NCBI GenBank assembly: GCA_959018045.1
Contig: CAUEJN010000041.1
Coordinates: 1-9,000 of the forward strand
Source of the DNA: an uncultured Butyricicoccus sp.
GTDB lineage: Bacteria; Bacillota; Clostridia; Oscillospirales; Butyricicoccaceae
Reading direction: 5' to 3'
Length of the DNA stretch: 9,000 nucleotides
How positions within the stretch are numbered: position 1 is the first letter of the stretch; each line of letters begins with the position of its first letter. Positions 1-6,037 of this stretch are shown in pieces. Position numbers and translations under genes: made by a program. The notes beneath the pieces are model-generated. The model saw only the letters and a program-made list of their open reading frames with translations. It made no database searches and was not told where the DNA came from.

Positions 1-6
1 GGGCGA

Positions 7-76
7 CTCAGGGCTCTGCCCTGAGAACCCGCAGCCTTTGAAAAGGCTGGCGAAACTTTCATTACGCCCGCGGGCG
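7..76. repeat. Cluster of three palindromes; probable dispersed intergenic repeat
   Basis: Three dyads lie side by side just past the stop codon of the PFL gene. The first is CTCAGGGC/GCCCTGAG (7-14 and 18-25, loop TCT). The second is CAGCCTT/AAGGCTG (32-38 and 43-49, loop of four). The third is the 12-base palindrome CGCCCGCGGGCG (65-76). The first two resemble hairpin-rich intergenic repeats seen in Ruminococcaceae-like genomes, which is recollection and not a search result. The third dyad is followed on the + strand by GGTTTT and could help terminate rightward transcription entering from outside the window. For the leftward PFL transcript, no U-run follows a hairpin, so simple intrinsic termination is not evident. 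The element may continue beyond base 1. Confidence 0.45.
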
Positions 77-80
77 GGTT

Positions 81-1445
81 TTAGTTCTTCAAGCTATGAA
101 TGGGAGCCGGGATACGGCCACCGCGATGAATGAACTTCGCCGGGGACTTGGTCGAGATCGGCATGATGGGTGCCGAGCCGAGCAGACCGCCAAACTCAAC
201 AACCTCGCCGACCTTCTTACCAACTGCCGGGATCACGCGGACAGCGGTGGTCTTATTATTGACAACACCGATTGCGATTTCGTCGGCAATCAGGCCGGAA
301 ATGACCTCTGCGGTGGTGTCGCCGGGAACGGCAACCATATCGATACCAACCGAGCAGACAGCGGTCATTGCTTCCAGCTTTTCCATGCACAGCGCGCCCT
401 GCTGAACGGCAGCGATCATGCCCTCGTCCTCGGAAACCGGGATGAAAGCGCCAGACAGGCCGCCGACGCTCGAGGAAGCCATAACGCCGCCCTTCTTGAC
501 TGCGTCGTTGAGCATTGCCAGAATGGCAGTGGTGCCGCAGCCGCCGCAGGTCTCCAAACCGACTTCTTCCAGAATACGGGCAACCGAGTCACCGATTGCC
601 GGGGTCGGTGCGAGCGACAGGTCAACAATACCGAAGGGCACGCCCAGACGTTCGGACGCGATGGAGCCGACCAGCTGACCCATACGGGTGATCTTAAATG
701 CGGTCTTCTTGATGATCTCTGCGACCTCACCGATCGAGCAGTCACCAGCGCGCTTGATTGCCGCCTGAACAACACCCGGACCAGAAACGCCGACGTTGAT
801 GACGGTCTCAGGTTCACCGATGCCATGGAATGCACCAGCCATGAACGGGTTATCATCGACTGCGTTTGCGAATACAACCAGCTTCGCGCAGCCCATCGAA
901 CCGTTATCCTTGGTGATCTCAGCCGTGTCCTTGATGATGCGGCCCATCAGTTCGATCGCATCGAGGTTGATACCGGCCTTGGTGGATGCAACGTTGACCG
1001 AGGAGCATACGCAGTTGGTGGTTGCGAGTGCTTCCGGGATGGACTGAATCAGTACCTCGTCGCCCTTGGCAAAGCCCTTCTGGACGAGTGCCGAGAAGCC
1101 GCCAACGAAGTTGACACCGGTGGTCGAAGCTGCACGGTCGAGTGCCTGCGCAATCGGTACATAGCTTGTCGCGTTGGTGGTTGCGCCGACCATGGCGATC
1201 GGGGTGACCGAGATACGCTTGTGGATGATCGGAATACCCAGCTCTCGCTCGATCTGCTCACCGGTTGCGACCAGATGCTCGGCACGGCGGGTCACCTTGT
1301 CGTAAATCTTGTCGCTGAGCACCTTGATATCATCCGAAGCCAGGTCACGGAGCGAAATACCCATAGTGATGGTTCGAATGTCCAGATGCTCTTCCTCGAT
1401 CATCTTGATCGTCTCTACAATATCGCTTGTGTTAATCATTGCCAT
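81..1445 (-). CDS. PFL/UPF0210 (DUF711) family protein
   Basis: The 454-residue product matches the UPF0210/DUF711 family (often named PFL family protein) in length and in its glycine-rich segments. The N-terminus begins MAMINTSDIVETIKMI and leads into a stretch on 'ITMGISLRDL'. The middle carries 'NVGVSGPGVVQAAIKR' (about residues 217-232), followed by 'GETCGGCGTTAILAML'-like sequence with a Cys-Gly-Gly-Cys-Gly motif, and the end reads 'GGRIPAPIHSLKN'. The family has a fold related to the pyruvate formate-lyase barrel but no settled reaction; nothing here shows a glycyl-radical motif, so I assign no enzymatic activity. The first ATG is preferred over the one two codons later because GAGGTG stands seven bases in front of it. 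The gene starts 27 bases after the ACT-domain gene stop, which implies co-transcription. Probably cytosolic: no signal peptide or membrane segment is visible. Confidence 0.9.
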   Translation of the reverse strand: MAMINTSDIVETIKMIEEEHLDIRTITMGISLRDLASDDIKVLSDKIYDKVTRRAEHLVATGEQIERELGIPIIHKRISVTPIAMVGATTNATSYVPIAQALDRAASTTGVNFVGGFSALVQKGFAKGDEVLIQSIPEALATTNCVCSSVNVASTKAGINLDAIELMGRIIKDTAEITKDNGSMGCAKLVVFANAVDDNPFMAGAFHGIGEPETVINVGVSGPGVVQAAIKRAGDCSIGEVAEIIKKTAFKITRMGQLVGSIASERLGVPFGIVDLSLAPTPAIGDSVARILEEVGLETCGGCGTTAILAMLNDAVKKGGVMASSSVGGLSGAFIPVSEDEGMIAAVQQGALCMEKLEAMTAVCSVGIDMVAVPGDTTAEVISGLIADEIAIGVVNNKTTAVRVIPAVGKKVGEVVEFGGLLGSAPIMPISTKSPAKFIHRGGRIPAPIHSLKN

Positions 1446-1472
1446 TTATCTGCACCTCAAACTGATTTCCGA

Positions 1473-1742
1473 TTAAATGCGGTGCATCGCATTGAAGATA
1501 TCCTCATGCATACAGTGCACCTTCATACCCATCTCGGTACCGACACCGTCCAGCTCTGCGCAGAGCGCGTCAAACGGAACCGTACAAGCAGTGATATCCA
1601 CGAACATAACCATGGCGAACATTTCGTCCATGACGTTCTGGGAGATATCCTGAATGTTTACCTTATGGTCGGATAACTTCTGGGAGATCGCGGCAATGAT
1701 ACCCGTTCTGTCCTTACCTACGACTGTGATGACTGCACGCAT
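1473..1742 (-). CDS. ACT domain-containing protein, UPF0237 family
   Basis: This 89-residue protein is essentially a single ACT domain. It opens MRAVITVVGKDRTGIIAAIS, the standard beta-strand, Gly-Lys-Asp-Arg-Thr-Gly turn and helix, and continues with 'LSDHKVNIQDISQNVMDEMFAMVMFVDI', the second and third strands. ACT domains usually bind amino acids or other small ligands and form dimers, and many regulate an enzyme. In many Firmicutes and streptococci this small protein is encoded next to a PFL/UPF0210 gene, as here (27-base gap), so I infer that it modulates or partners the PFL protein; the ligand is unknown. It resembles the glycine-cleavage regulator GcvR only at domain level. The start is supported by GGAGG nine bases upstream of the ATG. 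It follows hemW by 59 bases, a gap without a convincing terminator. Confidence 0.9.
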   Translation of the reverse strand: MRAVITVVGKDRTGIIAAISQKLSDHKVNIQDISQNVMDEMFAMVMFVDITACTVPFDALCAELDGVGTEMGMKVHCMHEDIFNAMHRI

Positions 1743-1801
1743 GTTTCATATCCTCCAAATACATGAAAAAGTGGTGGGTGTCGGCGGAAAATAGCCGTCG
1801 T

Positions 1802-2926
1802 CTATTCTATATCATCGACGCTGAGCACGTCGGTGATGATGAGATTGGAAACCAGAAAGCCGGCTTCGGTCAGCCGCCATCCGGTTTGGGTCTTTTCGGT
1901 CAGACCCGGTTTTTGCAAGGCCGCAAGATGCGCTTCATAGGGTGTAAAATCCCGTCCGAAGCGTGCGGCAAAGTCCTGCACGTCCACGCCCGCAGCAGTA
2001 CGCAGGCGCAGCATGATATATTCGCTGTGCGGGGAAAAATCCGGGATATCCTCCTCGTCCACAACCTGTGCATGATCGCAGAATGCGGTGAGCGAGGACG
2101 GTTCGGCAAAGCGCCGTCCGGCAACGTAGGAATGTGCTCCCGGTCCAAGGCCAAGATAGTCGGACAGCGTCCAATAGCGGCTGTTATGCCGTGACGCACG
2201 GCCGGGCTGCGCCCAGTTGGAAATCTCGTAGTGCTCAAATCCAGCTTGCCGCAGGCGGTCACACAAGGCCAGATACAGGTCTGCCTGTGCGTCCCCATCG
2301 GGTAAGACCGGATTTTCCCGTCCCATCGGTGTGCCCGGCTCCAGCTTCAGGCTGTAACAGGATAGATGCGCCGGGGACAGCGCGAGCAGCGCTTCGACCG
2401 ATTGCATAAAGTATGCCTGGGTCTGTCCGGGCAGACCGTACATCAGGTCTAAACTGATGTTGTCAAATCCTGCGTCCTGTGCGCGGCGTATGGCGCTCTG
2501 CGCCTCGGCAAAGGTATGCCGTCTGCCCAGCATGCGCAGTTCGTCATCGTGTGCCGACTGCACGCCAACCGACAGACGATTCACGCCCGCGTCTTTGAGC
2601 ATGCTCAGAAGATCATCGGTCATGGAATCCGGGTTGCACTCGACCGTGATCTCGGCATCGGGCAGGATGGAAAACCGCTCACGCAGACCATGCAGCATGC
2701 GCGTCAGGCGCTCTCTGCCCAAAAGTGAAGGCGTACCGCCGCCGAAATAGACCGTATCAGCCTGCCGTCCGGCAAACTGCGGCGCAAACTTGTCCGCGTG
2801 CCAGAACAGTGCTTCGATATAGTCATCCATCTGGCTCTGCTTGCCTGCGAAGGAATAAAAATCACAGTAACGGCACTTGGAGGCGCAGAACGGGACGTGG
2901 ATATAAAGTCCGAAATTATTCTTCAT
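1802..2926 (-). CDS. hemW: HemW, coproporphyrinogen III oxidase-like radical SAM protein
   Basis: The 374-residue product is a full-length HemW. Residues 14, 18 and 21 are the CX3CX2C cysteines that ligate the [4Fe-4S] cluster; the next position that is Cys in true HemN is Phe23 (CDFYS), which separates HemW from HemN oxidases. GGGTPS (62-67) is the SAM-binding glycine motif, HNSRYW (247-252) is the HNxxYW signature of HemW, and the C-terminal HemW domain occupies about 300-374. Characterised HemW proteins bind haem and are proposed haem chaperones with little or no coproporphyrinogen oxidase activity, so older 'HemN' naming should not be taken literally. An open frame continues upstream to 3232, but that part lies inside lepA and has no homologous content; the ATG at 2926-2924, directly before the conserved NFGLYIHVPFC start, is the credible one. 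It overlaps the lepA end by 11 bases, implying translational coupling. Confidence 0.93.
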   Translation of the reverse strand: MKNNFGLYIHVPFCASKCRYCDFYSFAGKQSQMDDYIEALFWHADKFAPQFAGRQADTVYFGGGTPSLLGRERLTRMLHGLRERFSILPDAEITVECNPDSMTDDLLSMLKDAGVNRLSVGVQSAHDDELRMLGRRHTFAEAQSAIRRAQDAGFDNISLDLMYGLPGQTQAYFMQSVEALLALSPAHLSCYSLKLEPGTPMGRENPVLPDGDAQADLYLALCDRLRQAGFEHYEISNWAQPGRASRHNSRYWTLSDYLGLGPGAHSYVAGRRFAEPSSLTAFCDHAQVVDEEDIPDFSPHSEYIMLRLRTAAGVDVQDFAARFGRDFTPYEAHLAALQKPGLTEKTQTGWRLTEAGFLVSNLIITDVLSVDDIE

Positions 2927-4724
2927 CCAGCTTGAGCACGGCCATAAACGCCTCGCTCGGCACCTGAACGGTACCCAGCGTGCGCATACGCTTCTTGCCT
3001 TCCTTCTGCTTTTCGAGCAGCTTCTTCTTTCGGGTGATATCGCCGCCGTAGCACTTGGCAAGCACGTCCTTACGCACGGCCTTGACGGTCTCGCGGGCGA
3101 TGACCTTGCCGCCGATGGCTGCCTGAATCGGAATCTCGAACAGCTGACGCGGGATGTTCTCCTTGAGCTTTTCGCAGATGCGGCGTGCTCGGCCGTATGC
3201 CTTCTCACGGTGCGCGATGAAGGACAGGGCATCGACCTGATCGCCGTTTAACAGCATGTCGACCTTGACCAAATCGCTCTTGCGGTAGTCGCTCAGCTCG
3301 TAGTCGAGCGAAGCGTAGCCCTTGGTGCGCGCCTTGAGTGCGTCGAAGAAATCATAGATGATCTCGTTGATGGGCATTTCGTAATGCAGCTCGACCAGAT
3401 TGGTGTCCAGATACTGCATATCCTTGAATACGCTGCGGCGCTCCTGACACATGGGCATAATATTGCCGACGAACTCCTGCGGCGTGATGATGGAAGCCTT
3501 GACGAAGGGCTCACGCGCCTCGTCGATGACTGCCGGGTCGGGATACTCATGTGGGTTGTCAATCATAACGGTCGTGCCGTCGGTCTTGACGATCTCGTAG
3601 ACAACCGAAGGCAGCGTGGTGACCAGATCAAGATCAAACTCGCGTTCCAGACGTTCCTGAATGATCTCCATGTGCAGCATACCAAGGAAGCCGCAGCGGA
3701 AACCAAAGCCCAGTGCAACCGAGGACTCGGGCTCAAACGACAGCGCCGCGTCGTTGAGCTGGAGCTTTTCCAGCGCATCGCGCAGGTCGGGATACTTGGA
3801 ACCATCCTCGGTGTAGATACCACAGTAGACCATGGGCTGTGCCTTGCGGTAACCGGGCAGCGCCTCAGGGGTCGGGTTCTCCACGCCGGTGACCGTATCA
3901 CCGACACGGGTATCTGCCACATTCTTAATAGATGCCGTGAAATAGCCAACCTCGCCGGCCGACAGCCCCTGCGTCGGGGACAGACCCAGCGGGTGCATAT
4001 AGCCGCATTCAATGACCTGGAACTCAGCGCCGGTCGCCATCATGCGCACCTTCATGCCCGGTTCCATGTGACCGTCCAGCAGGCGCATATAAACGATGAC
4101 GCCCTTGTACGGGTCGTACTGGCTGTCAAAGACCAGTGCACGCAGCGGTGCGTCCGGGTCGCCGGTCGGTGCCGGGATGTCGGATACGATGCGCTCGAGC
4201 ACCTCGTGGATATTCAGGCCAACCTTTGCCGAAATCTCGGGTGCATCCTCGGCCGGAATGCCGATGATGTCCTCGATTTCCTGCTTGACGCGCTTGGGGT
4301 CGGCTGCTGGCAGGTCGATCTTGTTGATAACCGGTACGATCTCCAGATTATCCTCAAGGGCAAGGTAGGTATTGCCCAGCGTCTGCGCCTCGATGCCCTG
4401 TGCGGCATCTACGACCAGCAATGCGCCCTCGCACGCGGCGAGCGAACGCGAAACCTCATAGTTAAAGTCAACATGACCCGGGGTGTCGATGAGGTTCATG
4501 TGATAGATCTCGCCGTCGTCTGCCTGGTAATCCATGCGCACCGCGCGTGCCTTGATCGTAATGCCGCGCTCTCGCTCGAGATCCATATTATCGAGCAGCT
4601 GCTCCTCCATCTCACGCTGGGTGACGGCCTTACACTGTTCGAGCAGGCGGTCGGCCAAGGTGGATTTACCGTGGTCGATGTGCGCGATAATGGAAAAATT
4701 GCGGATATTTTCTTGTTTCTTCAC
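2916..4724 (-). CDS. lepA: Elongation factor 4 (LepA), ribosomal translocation-related GTPase
   Basis: The 602-residue product is a complete LepA/EF4. GTPase motifs are in order: AHIDHGKST (14-22, P-loop), RERGITIKA (51-59, switch I), DTPGHVDF (80-87, switch II with His84), NKID (134-137) and SAK (165-167). Domains II, III and V follow. The diagnostic LepA C-terminal domain is intact, with YGGDITRKKKLLEKQKEGKK and a last stretch on 'TLGTVQVPSEAFMAVLKLDEE'. LepA binds ribosomes and acts during initiation/elongation, especially under ionic or other stress. The start codon is GTG at 4724-4722: AAGGAG lies seven bases upstream, and the ATG at 4740 is out of frame. It heads the minus-strand group, driven by a promoter at 4800-4828, and overlaps hemW at its 3' end. 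It is oriented away from hrcA, unlike the co-directional arrangement in Bacillus subtilis. Confidence 0.97.
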   Translation of the reverse strand: MKKQENIRNFSIIAHIDHGKSTLADRLLEQCKAVTQREMEEQLLDNMDLERERGITIKARAVRMDYQADDGEIYHMNLIDTPGHVDFNYEVSRSLAACEGALLVVDAAQGIEAQTLGNTYLALEDNLEIVPVINKIDLPAADPKRVKQEIEDIIGIPAEDAPEISAKVGLNIHEVLERIVSDIPAPTGDPDAPLRALVFDSQYDPYKGVIVYMRLLDGHMEPGMKVRMMATGAEFQVIECGYMHPLGLSPTQGLSAGEVGYFTASIKNVADTRVGDTVTGVENPTPEALPGYRKAQPMVYCGIYTEDGSKYPDLRDALEKLQLNDAALSFEPESSVALGFGFRCGFLGMLHMEIIQERLEREFDLDLVTTLPSVVYEIVKTDGTTVMIDNPHEYPDPAVIDEAREPFVKASIITPQEFVGNIMPMCQERRSVFKDMQYLDTNLVELHYEMPINEIIYDFFDALKARTKGYASLDYELSDYRKSDLVKVDMLLNGDQVDALSFIAHREKAYGRARRICEKLKENIPRQLFEIPIQAAIGGKVIARETVKAVRKDVLAKCYGGDITRKKKLLEKQKEGKKRMRTLGTVQVPSEAFMAVLKLDEE

Positions 4725-4748
4725 ACAAATACTCCTTCATGTAAAGTG

Positions 4749-4775
4749 ATCGGGCGCAAGGATACGCGCCCTGAT
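4749..4775 (-). other. Hairpin in the lepA 5' untranslated region
   Basis: GGGCGC (4752-4757) and GCGCCC (4766-4771) form a six-pair GC stem with an eight-base loop, extended by ATC/GAT (4749-4751 and 4773-4775) across a one-base bulge. It falls between the predicted lepA transcription start (near 4793) and the AAGGAG site. No U-run follows, so it is not an intrinsic terminator; it could stabilise or fold the leader. I see no match to a known riboswitch. Confidence 0.4.
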
Positions 4776-4799
4776 GTTCTTCTTTATTAGATAGGATAC

Positions 4800-4828
4800 A
4801 TTATATCAGAAAAAAACGCCTCTCACAA
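4800..4828 (-). promoter_or_regulatory. Sigma-A type promoter for lepA-hemW(-ACT-PFL)
   Basis: Read on the minus strand, an exact TATAAT (-10, 4805-4800) is preceded by TTGTGA (-35, 4828-4823, four of six matches to TTGACA) with a 17-base spacer containing a run of seven T. Predicted start of transcription is near 4793, giving a leader of about 70 bases before the GTG of lepA. Confidence 0.75.
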
Positions 4829-4990
4829 GAATTTATCGCGTCTCACCCCTGCCCGGAATGCCGAATTTGCGGCTTTTCGCGCCGGTTTTTTTGGTATTTT
4901 CCGCAGGAAAATGGTATGACCTTTGTGCAGGGCATACAAGTTTTCCGTCCGGGTTTGTCTGAAATCCCGATGGTTTAGCGCGATGAAATA
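4829..4990. other. Non-coding part of the divergent lepA/membrane-protein intergenic region
   Basis: The gap between the two divergent genes spans 4725-5041. Apart from the two promoters and the lepA leader hairpin, the only clear structure is an inverted repeat ATTTTCC-GCA-GGAAAAT (4896-4902 and 4906-4912), itself flanked by two copies of GGTAT, and a T7 run at 4886-4892. The dyad could be a regulator site but matches no operator I recognise. I see no tRNA, riboswitch or credible small gene here. Confidence 0.4.
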
Positions 4991-4999
4991 TGCTATGAT
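4991..4999 (+). promoter_or_regulatory. Probable extended -10 promoter for the 134-residue membrane protein gene
   Basis: TGCTATGAT contains the extended -10 TGn motif directly followed by TATGAT (five of six to TATAAT). The -35 position at a 17-base spacer (TGGTTT, 4971-4976) is weak, as is usual for extended -10 promoters. Transcription would start near 5006, some 36 bases ahead of the ATG. Confidence 0.5.
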
Positions 5000-5041
5000 A
5001 GGTGTCGTAAATCGTCGATTTCAGTGAGGTGATCTGTACAA

Positions 5042-5446
5042 ATGATTGCATATTTGATTCTGACCATCGTATATTTCCTCTGGACACGCGCACTGCTCCC
5101 CCGTTTGCCCGCCGATCTCGCCGGGTTGGCTGCGGTCGGTGTATTCAAATGGGTTCTGCTGTTCTTCATCGGCCTGACCTTCGCCCGTGCATTCTGCCGT
5201 TACTACCGTCTGCGCCGTCTGCCTGCGCTCATGCTGGTTGTGCTGGCGCTGCTGTTCATCGTGTGCACGGCGTTCACTGCTGCACAGATCTTGCAGCCCT
5301 TCGTGTCTACCCTGCCCGCATGGCTCGTCCATCAGCCCGCGACGCTCACCATCCCGGTCGCGCTGTGCGCCGGTGCGAGCGTAAGCATGCTCTGGTGTGG
5401 TGCGACCTCGCCTAAGTACGTGTCCAAGCACGGCAGAGGGCATTAA
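5042..5446 (+). CDS. Small multi-pass membrane protein of unknown function
   Basis: I do not recognise this 134-residue protein. Four hydrophobic segments are visible, at about residues 1-18, 27-49, 60-83 and 99-119, separated by short loops. A basic loop CRYYRLRRLP (52-61) follows the second segment, and the tail ends 'SPKYVSKHGRGH'. By the positive-inside rule the basic loop and the C-terminus are probably cytoplasmic, placing both termini inside. There is no cleavable signal peptide, no catalytic motif and no cysteine pair pattern. Translation is well supported: GAGGTGATC (5026-5034) pairs over nine bases with the 16S 3' end and sits seven bases before the ATG. The gene has its own upstream -10 element and an intrinsic terminator 36 bases after the stop, so it appears to be monocistronic. 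It diverges from lepA; the position suggests no function. Confidence 0.8.
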   Translation: MIAYLILTIVYFLWTRALLPRLPADLAGLAAVGVFKWVLLFFIGLTFARAFCRYYRLRRLPALMLVVLALLFIVCTAFTAAQILQPFVSTLPAWLVHQPATLTIPVALCAGASVSMLWCGATSPKYVSKHGRGH

Positions 5447-5481
5447 AGCGCATTGTCCACGAATTGTATCCGACCCAGATC

Positions 5482-5509
5482 GCCGTCCGGTTTCCCGGAC
5501 GGCATTTTT
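5482..5509 (+). terminator. Intrinsic terminator after the membrane protein gene
   Basis: A perfect nine-pair stem GCCGTCCGG/CCGGACGGC (5482-5490 and 5495-5503) with loop TTTC is followed by A and five T (5504-5509). It ends the transcript of the gene at 5042-5446 and separates it from the BlaI-like region. Confidence 0.9.
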
Positions 5510-5568
5510 ATGATCGTGCCTGTTTGGTGTCGTTTGTGTGAACTTTACCGAAAGGCCTTAACCGCATC

Positions 5569-5586
5569 AGACTATCGTGATAGTCT
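5569..5586. promoter_or_regulatory. Operator-like dyad 1 upstream of the BlaI-like gene
   Basis: AGACTATC-GT-GATAGTCT is a perfect inverted repeat with eight-base arms. Together with the second dyad 24 bp downstream (centre to centre) it resembles the paired dyads that BlaI/MecI repressors bind in front of their own and target genes. The half-site ACTA/TAGT is similar to that of staphylococcal bla/mec operators. The assignment to this regulator is inference from position and symmetry. Confidence 0.55.
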
Positions 5587-5594
5587 ATATCCAT

Positions 5595-5608
5595 ACTATT
5601 GCAGTAGT
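5595..5608. promoter_or_regulatory. Operator-like dyad 2 upstream of the BlaI-like gene
   Basis: ACTATTGCAGTAGT is an inverted repeat with one imperfect (T-G) position. It agrees with the core of dyad 1 (ACTATCGTGATAGT) at ten of fourteen bases, all differences being in the centre. The overlapping TACTAT (5594-5599) could be a -10 box, but no convincing -35 is placed in front of it. Confidence 0.5.
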
Positions 5609-5642
5609 CCGTCGCAATCCGCATCCGTCTTGACGACGGACG

Positions 5643-5966
5643 ATGCGGCTCTGGCAAAGCGGTGAGCTGCCGGCCAAGGACATCGCCCGCACACTGGCCG
5701 ACTCGGTGGGCTGGAACAAAAACACCACCTACACCGTACTCAAAAAGTGCATCGAAAAGGGTGCTGCTGTGCGCGAAGATCCCGGTTTCCGCTGTCGTGC
5801 ATGCATCACACGTGAGGAAGTCCAGCGACAGCAGGCACACGAACTGGTCGACAAGCTGTTTGACGGCTCTCCGTCCTCTCTGGTCGCCTCTCTGCTGGGT
5901 GACAGTCAGAAGCTTCCCGATGAGGAAATCGAACGCCTGCGCGGCCTGATCGATACGCTCAAATAA
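5643..5966 (+). CDS. BlaI/MecI/CopY-family repressor, apparently truncated at its N-terminus
   Basis: The 107-residue frame matches the BlaI/MecI penicillinase-repressor family from the end of helix 1 onward. 'LWQSGELPAKDIARTLAD' corresponds to the helix 1-helix 2 region, 'WNKNTTYTVLKKCIEKGA' (24-41) is the recognition-helix region (family W-S/N-x-x-T-V/Y-x-T-x-L), and residues about 55-107 ('REEVQRQQAHELVDKLFDGSPSSLVASLL...EIERLRGLIDTLK') are the dimerisation domain. No CopY C-terminal Cys cluster is present. Family members are usually about 120-130 residues; the start of helix 1 (about 10-15 residues) is missing. The frame is closed by TGA at 5631-5633, and the ATG at 5643 has no Shine-Dalgarno sequence. 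The adjacent frame just upstream reads TTDDAAL, which would suit the missing helix, so a small indel is possible. Such repressors control beta-lactam or metal responses, normally beside an M56 sensor protease, which is absent here. Either a degraded gene or one started atypically. Confidence 0.6.
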   Translation: MRLWQSGELPAKDIARTLADSVGWNKNTTYTVLKKCIEKGAAVREDPGFRCRACITREEVQRQQAHELVDKLFDGSPSSLVASLLGDSQKLPDEEIERLRGLIDTLK

Positions 5967-6037
5967 AGGATGTGCCTACCGTGGTAATTTCTCTGTGCTG
6001 ATTGGCAATGACATGCCTCGTCCGCTAATTCCCCCCG

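Noticed and set aside
1..80. CRISPR array or insertion sequence end
   Set aside because: The palindromes are different from one another and there are no regularly spaced identical repeats, no transposase and no target-site duplication visible.
96..1676. A 526-codon open frame on the + strand across the PFL and ACT genes
   Set aside because: It is antisense to two well-recognised genes, spans the gap between them, has no protein-family likeness and no ribosome binding site. Long antisense frames are common in GC-rich genes with biased codons.
1743..1801. Possible terminator between hemW and the ACT gene
   Set aside because: Only a four-pair CGGC/GCCG stem is visible and no U-run follows on the minus strand.
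2927..3232. Longer N-terminus for HemW
   Set aside because: The frame is open, but the extra 102 residues lie inside lepA coding sequence, are Arg/Ser-rich low-complexity sequence, and come before the conserved family start.
3384..4790. A 468-codon open frame on the + strand opposite lepA
   Set aside because: It mirrors the codon bias of lepA, and its sequence is rich in Arg, His and Cys as expected of an antisense translation; lepA itself is unambiguous.
4872..4892. Possible terminator CGGC...GCCG followed by T7 on the + strand
   Set aside because: The stem is only four pairs with a seven-base loop, and no rightward gene precedes it, since lepA is transcribed leftwards.
4833..5093. An 86-codon minus-strand frame in the divergent intergenic region
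   Set aside because: It overlaps the promoter, ribosome binding site and start of the rightward membrane-protein gene, has no good initiation signal and no family likeness.
5453..5665. A 70-codon + strand frame leading up to the BlaI-like gene
   Set aside because: It runs through the terminator and both operator-like dyads and has no ribosome binding site. Only its last residues (TTDDAAL) may be meaningful, as a possible remnant of the repressor N-terminus.
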